Part shown: in pieces, positions 5,259 to 9,741 of the stretch
Layout of the letters: every line of letters starts with the position of its first letter
How positions within the stretch are numbered: the stretch's first letter is position 1
Source: Kiloniellales bacterium
GTDB lineage: Bacteria; Pseudomonadota; Alphaproteobacteria; Kiloniellales; JAKSDN01
Direction of reading: 5' to 3'
DNA: 9,741 nucleotides
NCBI GenBank assembly: GCA_022360075.1
Contig: JAKSDN010001482.1
Span: 1 to 9,741, forward strand
Made by a program: the position numbers and the translations under genes
Notes under the pieces: generated by a model
The model's input: the letters and a program-made list of their open reading frames with translations, nothing else
The model's database searches: none
Told to the model about the DNA's origin: nothing

Positions 5259-7601
5259 ATGGATATGCAGGTGACACGTTTCGGCCTCGGCCAGCCCGTC
5301 CGGCGTTTGGAGGACCATCGATTCCTCACAGGCCAGGGGCGTTTTCTCGACGACATCTCGCTCGATGGCCAGCTCCAGGCCCGGGCCCTGCGTTCGCCGC
5401 ACGCCCATGCGGAGATCCGCGGCATCGACACCGCAACCGCCACGGCGCTGCCCGGCGTGGTCGCCGTGCTGACCGGCGCGGAGCTGGCGGCCGATGGCAT
5501 CGGCTTCGTCCCTGCCGGCCCGACGGTGACCAGCCGCGACGGCAGCCCGAACATCGTGCCGCCTCGGCCGGCGCTGGCCCAGGGCCGGGTCGTGCATGTC
5601 GGCCAGCCCGTGGCCTTGGTTGTCGCTGAGACCCTGGAGGCCGCGCGGGACGCGGTCGAGCTGATCGAGGTCGACTATGCCGACCTGCCAGCGGTAATCG
5701 CCACCGACGCGGCGCTCGATCCCGAGGCCCCGCAGGTGCATCCGGAGGCGCCGAACAACCTCTGCATGGATTGGGAGAAGGGCGACCGGGGGGCGACCGA
5801 CGCCGCCTTCGCCAAGGCCGATCACGTCACCGCCGTGGAGATGATCAACAGCCGGCTCGTGGCCAATCCGATGGAGACGCGCGGCTGTCTCGGTGTCTGG
5901 GATGCCGAGTCAGAGAGCTACACGCTCTACAACGCCGGTCAGGCAGCGCAAGGCATCCGGCGCATGCTGGCCGCCTCGGTGTTCGAGATTGAGCCCGAGA
6001 CGCTGCGGGTGATCTCGCCGGACGTCGGCGGCGGCTTCGGCACCAAGAACTTCGTCTATCCGGAGCAGGCGCTGGTGCTCTGGGCCGCGCGCCGGCTCGG
6101 CCGTCCGGTCAAGTGGATTGCCGAGCGCATGGAGGGCTTCGTCAGCGACTGCCAGGGCCGCGACCACGTTATGAAGGCCGAGCTCGCGCTCGACGCGAAC
6201 GGCAAGTTCCTCGCCATGCGGGTCGTCACGACCGCCAACGTCGGCGCCTTCGTCTCGACCTTCGGCGCCATGATCCCGACCAACCCGGTGGCCGTCGTGC
6301 TGGGCGGCGTCTATGACATCCCGGCGGTCTACTACAACGCCAAGGGCGTCTTCACCAACACCGTGCCGGTCGATGCCTATCGCGGCGCCGGGCGGCCGGA
6401 GGCCTCGTATGCGATCGAGCGCCTGGTCGATCTGGCGGCCGCCGAGCTGGACATGGACCCGACCGAGCTGCGCCGTCGGAACTTCATCCGTCCCGACGCC
6501 ATGCCCTACACCACGGCGATGGGCAGCGTGCTCGATTGCGGCGAGTTCGAGCGCATCATGGACCGCTGCCTGGCACAGGCGGACCATCGCGGCTTTCCCG
6601 CCCGCCGGCAGGATGCGACACAGCGCGGGCTGCTGCGCGGCTTCGGCATCGCCTGCTACTTCGAGGCCACCCTCGGCCTGCCGAACGAGCGCAGCAGAGT
6701 GCGCTTCGAGGACGACGGCCGCGTGACCGTGCTGGCCGGCACCATGTCAAATGGCCAGGGCCACGAGACCACCTATGCTCAGATCCTGCACGAGCGGCTC
6801 GGTATCCCCTTCGAGGCGATCGACCTGCTGCAGGGCGACACGGGCGAGATTCCGGTCGGCGGCGGCCACGGCGGATCGCGCTCCATGCAGATGGGCGGCA
6901 ACGCCCTGCTGCTCGCTGCCGATGCCATCGAGGAAAAGGCCAAACGCCTCGCGGCCCACTACTTCGAGGCCGACGCGGGCGACATCGAGCTGCGGGATGG
7001 GAGCTGTCGCGTTGTCGGCACCGACCTCTCGATCACGCTGATCGAGCTGGCAGATCTCGCCCGCGACCCGGCCAATCTGCCCGAGGGCATGGAGCCGGGG
7101 CTTGACGCGGCCGCCGACTACCAGCGCGAGGCCAGCACCTACCCCAACGGCTGCCACCTGGCCGAGGTCGAGATCGATCCCGAGACCGGCGTCGTCCGGC
7201 TCGCCGCCTATCACGTGGTCGACGACTTCGGGCGGCTGCTCAATCCGATGATCACAACCGGTCAGGTCCACGGCGGGGTGGTGCAGGGCATCGGCCAGGC
7301 ACTCCACGAGCACACGGTCTATGACGAGTCGAGCGGGCAGCTGCTGTCCGGCTCGTTCATGGACTATTGCATGCCCCGCGCCGATGACCTGCCGCCGATC
7401 GAGGTCGCCTTCGAGCCGGTGCCGACCAAGACCAATGCGCTCGGCGTCAAGGGCTGCGCCGAGGCCGGCTGCATCGGTGCGCTGCCGGCAGTGATCAACG
7501 CCGTGGTCGATGCGCTGGCACCGCTCGGCATCCGCCACATCGACATGCCGGCGACCCCGGAGCGGGTCTGGCGGACCATCCGCGACGCGAAGGCCGCCTA
7601 A
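5259..7601 (+). CDS. Xanthine dehydrogenase family molybdopterin-binding (large) subunit, CoxL form II-like
   Basis: A 780-residue molybdenum-cofactor subunit of the xanthine oxidase/aldehyde oxidase superfamily, which hydroxylates heterocycles or aldehydes with water as oxygen donor. The N-terminal a/b-hammerhead domain starts at VRRLEDHRFLTGQGRFLDDI (14-33). The cofactor domains show DVGGGFGTK (255-263), AYRGAGR (373-379), NGQGHETTYAQI (498-509), GGSRS (538-542) and VKGCAEAGCIGALPA (730-744), with Glu735 as the expected catalytic base. AYRGAGR, rather than the AYxCSFR loop of true CO dehydrogenases, places it among form II/general hydroxylases, so CO oxidation is unlikely. Length is normal for a stand-alone large subunit. 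The FAD (CoxM-like) and 2Fe-2S (CoxS-like) subunits normally encoded alongside are absent from the window. It faces the racemase-family gene with only 12 bp between stop codons. Substrate unknown. Confidence 0.9.
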   Translation: MDMQVTRFGLGQPVRRLEDHRFLTGQGRFLDDISLDGQLQARALRSPHAHAEIRGIDTATATALPGVVAVLTGAELAADGIGFVPAGPTVTSRDGSPNIVPPRPALAQGRVVHVGQPVALVVAETLEAARDAVELIEVDYADLPAVIATDAALDPEAPQVHPEAPNNLCMDWEKGDRGATDAAFAKADHVTAVEMINSRLVANPMETRGCLGVWDAESESYTLYNAGQAAQGIRRMLAASVFEIEPETLRVISPDVGGGFGTKNFVYPEQALVLWAARRLGRPVKWIAERMEGFVSDCQGRDHVMKAELALDANGKFLAMRVVTTANVGAFVSTFGAMIPTNPVAVVLGGVYDIPAVYYNAKGVFTNTVPVDAYRGAGRPEASYAIERLVDLAAAELDMDPTELRRRNFIRPDAMPYTTAMGSVLDCGEFERIMDRCLAQADHRGFPARRQDATQRGLLRGFGIACYFEATLGLPNERSRVRFEDDGRVTVLAGTMSNGQGHETTYAQILHERLGIPFEAIDLLQGDTGEIPVGGGHGGSRSMQMGGNALLLAADAIEEKAKRLAAHYFEADAGDIELRDGSCRVVGTDLSITLIELADLARDPANLPEGMEPGLDAAADYQREASTYPNGCHLAEVEIDPETGVVRLAAYHVVDDFGRLLNPMITTGQVHGGVVQGIGQALHEHTVYDESSGQLLSGSFMDYCMPRADDLPPIEVAFEPVPTKTNALGVKGCAEAGCIGALPAVINAVVDALAPLGIRHIDMPATPERVWRTIRDAKAA

Positions 7602-7613
7602 CCGGGCCTCGGG

Positions 7614-8654
7614 TCACCCTTCGCGCCGCGGCATCGGCCAGGTGTCGCCGATGCGGTAGCCCTCGGGCCAAGGGTCTGCGGGGTCCAGCAGGTACTGGTG
7701 CGTCCCAGTGATCCAGGCGCGGCCAGTGATCGAGGGGAAGATCGCTGGCTTGTCGCCGACCACGGTCTCGGCCTCGATCCTGCCCCGGAACTCGGAGTCG
7801 ATGATCGAGCGGGCGGCGAAGCATTCGCCGATTTTCATCTGGCCCTTGGCGTGGAGCAAGGCCATGCGCGCCGAGACTGCGGTGCCGGTCGGCGAGCGGT
7901 CGATCTTGCCCGGCTGGATCGCGACCGCGTTGCGCCCCCGCGTCACGTCGCCCTCGCGTTCGGTCGGGCCGGCGAAGAGGCAGAATGAGATGTGGGTCCA
8001 GTCCGGGTTCTCCGGATGATGGAAGCCGAGCTGCTCGCTCGCCGCCGCGCTCAGCCGCACGCCGGTCTCCGCCAGCTCCCGCGCCTCGTCCGGCTTCAAG
8101 GCGAAGCCGAGCGCTTCGGCATCGACCACAACGAAGCTGTCGCCGCCGTAGGCCGTGTCGACCGTGAGCGTGCCCAAGCCTTCCGCTTCGAGCGGGACGG
8201 ACAGCCGCTCGGCGAAGGAGGCGACGTTGCGCACGGTGATGCGCTCGGCCTTGCCGTCGCGGCACGCGGCCGTCACCTCGACCAGGCCGCCGGGCGCCTC
8301 AAGGGTGAAGCGGGTCTCGGGCTCTGTCATCGCCACCAGGCCGGTCTCAAGCAGGACCGTCGAGACGCAGATCGAGTTGGAGCCGGACATGGGCGGGGTG
8401 TGCACCGGCTCCATGATGATCCAGGCCATGCTGGCGCGCGGGTCCTTGGGCGGTACCAGCAAGTTGACGTGCCGGAAGACGCCGCCGCGCGGCTCGTTGA
8501 GCATGAAGTTGCGCAGCCGCTGGTCTTGCGCGATCCAGCGCGCCTGCTCCCAGACGGTCTCGCCGGGGGGCGGCGCGACGCCGTCGACGATCACGTCGCC
8601 GACCTCGCCCTCGGCATGGCAGCTCACGACGTGAATGACGTTGGAGGAACGCAT
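7614..8654 (-). CDS. Proline racemase superfamily protein (hydroxyproline dehydratase/epimerase-like), Ser/Thr active site
   Basis: A 346-residue member of the proline racemase/4-hydroxyproline epimerase/trans-3-hydroxy-L-proline dehydratase superfamily. The N-terminus [19 protein letters not shown] (7-25) corresponds to the family's first strand and substrate loop. The first active-site motif is [19 protein letters not shown] (87-105), where the usual Met-Cys-Gly-His becomes Met-Ser90-Gly-Ser92. The second is [12 protein letters not shown] (252-263), with Thr256 where racemases and epimerases have Cys; Asp252 is kept. The superfamily uses two facing Cys for racemisation, and dehydratases such as human L3HYPDH have Cys/Thr. 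A Ser/Thr pair argues against two-base racemisation and favours a dehydratase-like or different reaction (inference). Start: ATG at 8654, with no strong Shine-Dalgarno visible. It converges with the molybdenum hydroxylase gene. Confidence 0.88.
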   Translation of the reverse strand: MRSSNVIHVVSCHAEGEVGDVIVDGVAPPPGETVWEQARWIAQDQRLRNFMLNEPRGGVFRHVNLLVPPKDPRASMAWIIMEPVHTPPMSGSNSICVSTVLLETGLVAMTEPETRFTLEAPGGLVEVTAACRDGKAERITVRNVASFAERLSVPLEAEGLGTLTVDTAYGGDSFVVVDAEALGFALKPDEARELAETGVRLSAAASEQLGFHHPENPDWTHISFCLFAGPTEREGDVTRGRNAVAIQPGKIDRSPTGTAVSARMALLHAKGQMKIGECFAARSIIDSEFRGRIEAETVVGDKPAIFPSITGRAWITGTHQYLLDPADPWPEGYRIGDTWPMPRREG

Positions 8655-8710
8655 GGGGGACTTTCGTCTTGGTTCAAATTTCTCGGTGCTGGCCCCTACC
8701 GATTTGAAAT

Positions 8711-8833
8711 GTCATTGCCGGGCGGGCGAAGCCCGAGCGCTTCGCGCTCCCGGCAATCCATCGTTGTCCGAGACTGGGACCTCGAAGGTCCAAGCCCGGC
8801 ACTGCGATGGACCCTCGGGTCAAGCCCGAGGGT
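8711..8833. repeat. Extragenic palindromic element 3 (three-hairpin repeat)
   Basis: It lies between the start of the racemase-family gene and the stop of the DUF1194 gene. The first part (8714-8757) has stem ATTGCCGGG/CCCGGCAAT enclosing two hairpins, CGGGC-GAA-GCCCG (8723-8735) and AGCGC-TTC-GCGCT (8736-8748), with no unpaired base at the junction. Next is GGACCT-CGA-AGGTCC (8777-8791). Last is ACCCTCGGG-TCAAG-CCCGAGGGT (8811-8833). A 7-bp pair TCCATCG/CGATGGA (8757-8763 and 8805-8811) can link the first and last parts. The CATTGCCGGGC and ATGGACCCTCGGGTCAAGC themes are familiar alphaproteobacterial repeats (from memory). There is no T-run on either side, so intrinsic termination is not obvious. 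Confidence 0.85.
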
Positions 8834-8905
8834 GACACTGAAGAGGGGCAGAAAGCGCGCCACATCAGAAAGTTCGAGGCTTTTCTTCCAGCGTGTTCTC
8901 AGGCC

Positions 8906-9616
8906 TCACCGACCCGTCTGCGACAAGACCTCGGAACCCGAATGCCCCGCGATCTCCAGGATCAGCTTGCGGCGCACGGCCTCGGCGAAGCGGTTGGGTC
9001 CGTCGGCGGTGACGACGAAGCTGCCGGGCCCGCCCACGATCAGGGAGTCGAAGGCGGCCTCGAGGTCGTAGTCGACCGGCCGGCCGCTGCAGTCCGCGCT
9101 GCGGCAGAGGATTGCCAGGCCGTTGATCACGATGTCCTCGGCCAGCGCCGCGTCGCGGGCCTCGGTGATCGGCACGCCGCCGAAGCTGTAGGCACTGTCG
9201 GCCGAGAAGTCGATCACCCGCCGCGTGCCTTCCAGGTCGTTGGAGACGATCAGGGCATGGGCGGCGGCGAGCGCGTTGGGGCCGAAGGCGAGGCGCGGTG
9301 CGGCGAGCAGAGCGCTCGCGAAGGCCTCTGCGGTCTTCTCGCCGTCGACGATGGTCCAGGGCACCACGATCTCCTGCGAGGTCGCATCGCCCCACTCGAC
9401 GTAGGTGACGGCGATCTTCTGGTCGTAGCCGCCGGCGATGGCGGCCAGCACGTCGGGGTGCGTGATGGCGGCGGCATAGCCCTGCCGCTGAAACCGGATC
9501 TCGGCATCGTCGATCGAGCGCGAGGCATCGGCCAGCAGCACGAGCTCGAGGTCGACCCTTTCCTGTGCCGAGGCGGAAGCACTGAACCCGAGCAGCACTC
9601 CTAGAACGACGCGCAT
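8906..9616 (-). CDS. Exported DUF1194 domain protein (von Willebrand A-like)
   Basis: A 236-residue protein with a signal peptide: MRVVLGVLLGFSASASA, with probable cleavage after ASA before QERVD, so it is periplasmic or secreted. The mature part follows the DUF1194 pattern: VDLELVLLADASRSID (21-36), with the metal-site D-x-S-x-S (Asp30, Ser32, Ser34); QRQGYAAAITHPDVLAAIAGG (43-63); IAVTYVEWGD (68-77); VVPWTIVDG (84-92); RRVIDFSADS (132-141); INGLAIL (164-170); VGGPGSFVV (194-202); and RRKLILEIA (215-223). Cys171 and Cys176 could form a disulfide. The later metal-site elements look altered: an Ala/Asn stretch replaces the usual Thr region near 113-119, and ADS replaces GDG. The role of the family is unknown. 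I chose the ATG at 9616 because it gives a clean signal peptide and has AGGAAG 9 nt upstream. The frame is open to 9694, but that extension runs into a repeat region. Confidence 0.82.
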   Translation of the reverse strand: MRVVLGVLLGFSASASAQERVDLELVLLADASRSIDDAEIRFQRQGYAAAITHPDVLAAIAGGYDQKIAVTYVEWGDATSQEIVVPWTIVDGEKTAEAFASALLAAPRLAFGPNALAAAHALIVSNDLEGTRRVIDFSADSAYSFGGVPITEARDAALAEDIVINGLAILCRSADCSGRPVDYDLEAAFDSLIVGGPGSFVVTADGPNRFAEAVRRKLILEIAGHSGSEVLSQTGR

Positions 9617-9625
9617 TACGGACTG

Positions 9626-9631
9626 CTTCCT
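9626..9631 (-). promoter_or_regulatory. Shine-Dalgarno AGGAAG deciding the DUF1194 start
   Basis: Read on the minus strand, AGGAAG lies 9 nt before the ATG at 9616. This supports the 236-residue start over the longer open frame to 9694. Confidence 0.6.
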
Positions 9632-9670
9632 GCCACGTAGACCGTTCATTGGACCGTGTCGATAACAAAC

Positions 9671-9709
9671 TGAATTGACCGCTTTAGGTACCAAATGAAT
9701 TGACCGCTT
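9671..9709. repeat. 14-bp direct repeat, possible insertion-sequence end
   Basis: TGAATTGACCGCTT occurs twice, at 9671-9684 and 9696-9709, with a 25-bp period. This AT-richer patch at the window edge begins near TGTCGATAACA at 9657. Tandem internal repeats behind a TG-starting terminus resemble the multiple transposase-binding sites at the ends of IS21-family elements, but no transposase lies in the window. The alternative is a tandem operator upstream of the DUF1194 gene. Confidence 0.4.
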
Positions 9710-9741
9710 CGGTTGGAGTTGTTGGGCCTGTGGGGAAGTGG

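Noticed and set aside
4233..5825. 530-codon open frame on the minus strand
   Set aside because: It spans the antisense of two confidently identified plus-strand genes and the gap between them. Composition is biased and no motif is recognisable.
5259..7601. Aerobic carbon monoxide dehydrogenase large subunit
   Set aside because: The active-site loop is AYRGAGR, not the AYxCSFR loop of true CO dehydrogenase, and no CoxM/CoxS genes accompany it.
8811..8833. 9-bp perfect hairpin as an intrinsic terminator of the DUF1194 gene
   Set aside because: The stem is strong, but neither side has a T-tract and the sequence belongs to a repeat family found at many loci, so I list it only as part of element 3.
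7992..9071. 359-codon plus-strand open frame across the racemase-family gene and repeat region
   Set aside because: It is antisense to two recognised genes and reads through a palindromic repeat. No domain is recognisable.

Overview
The window is GC-rich (coding regions around 70% or more by eye), with the long open antisense frames typical of such DNA. It also carries several families of extragenic palindromic repeats of the kind common in Alphaproteobacteria. Together with the gene families present, this suggests an alphaproteobacterium (Rhodospirillales- or Hyphomicrobiales-like). That placement is inference, not proof. I see no rRNA, tRNA, CRISPR array or phage genes.

Layout, left to right. 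(1) 1-213, minus: the N-terminus of an MFS transporter that runs off the left edge. (2) 363-830, minus: a GNAT acetyltransferase. (3) 831-1192: a divergent intergenic region holding a 116-bp double-hairpin repeat. (4) 1193-2302, plus: a HisC-like PLP aminotransferase. (5) 2303-2475: a second inverted repeat, related in core sequence to the first. (6) 2476-3090, plus: a flavin reductase-like (DIM6/NTAB) protein. (7) 3136-4089, minus: a lower-GC integral membrane protein that looks like a divergent, orphan DppB-type ABC permease. (8) 4178-4279, plus: a decayed second copy of the last 33 codons and stop of the flavin reductase gene. (9) 4311-5198, plus: a THI5/SsuA-like ligand-binding protein with no signal peptide. 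(10) 5259-7601, plus: the molybdopterin-binding large subunit of a xanthine dehydrogenase/CoxL-type hydroxylase, without its usual FAD and Fe-S partners here. (11) 7614-8654, minus: a proline racemase superfamily enzyme in which both catalytic cysteine positions are replaced (Ser90/Thr256). (12) 8711-8833: a third repeat, one part of which folds into a gap-free three-way junction. (13) 8906-9616, minus: an exported DUF1194/vWA-like protein. (14) 9657-9741: a region with a 14-bp direct repeat that may be the end of an insertion sequence.

The plus-strand genes 1193-7601 (aminotransferase, flavin reductase-like, binding protein, molybdenum hydroxylase) and the facing racemase-family gene look like a small-molecule catabolic or uptake neighbourhood, possibly for a nitrogen heterocycle or amino-acid derivative. 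No substrate can be named from sequence alone.

The most informative structural observation is the duplicated flavin-reductase tail on both sides of the low-GC membrane gene. It suggests that the locus once ran directly from a flavin reductase gene into the binding-protein gene and was later rearranged. The next most interesting are the Ser/Thr active site of the racemase-family protein and the architecture of the palindromic repeats. I found no clear evidence of a wholly new system.
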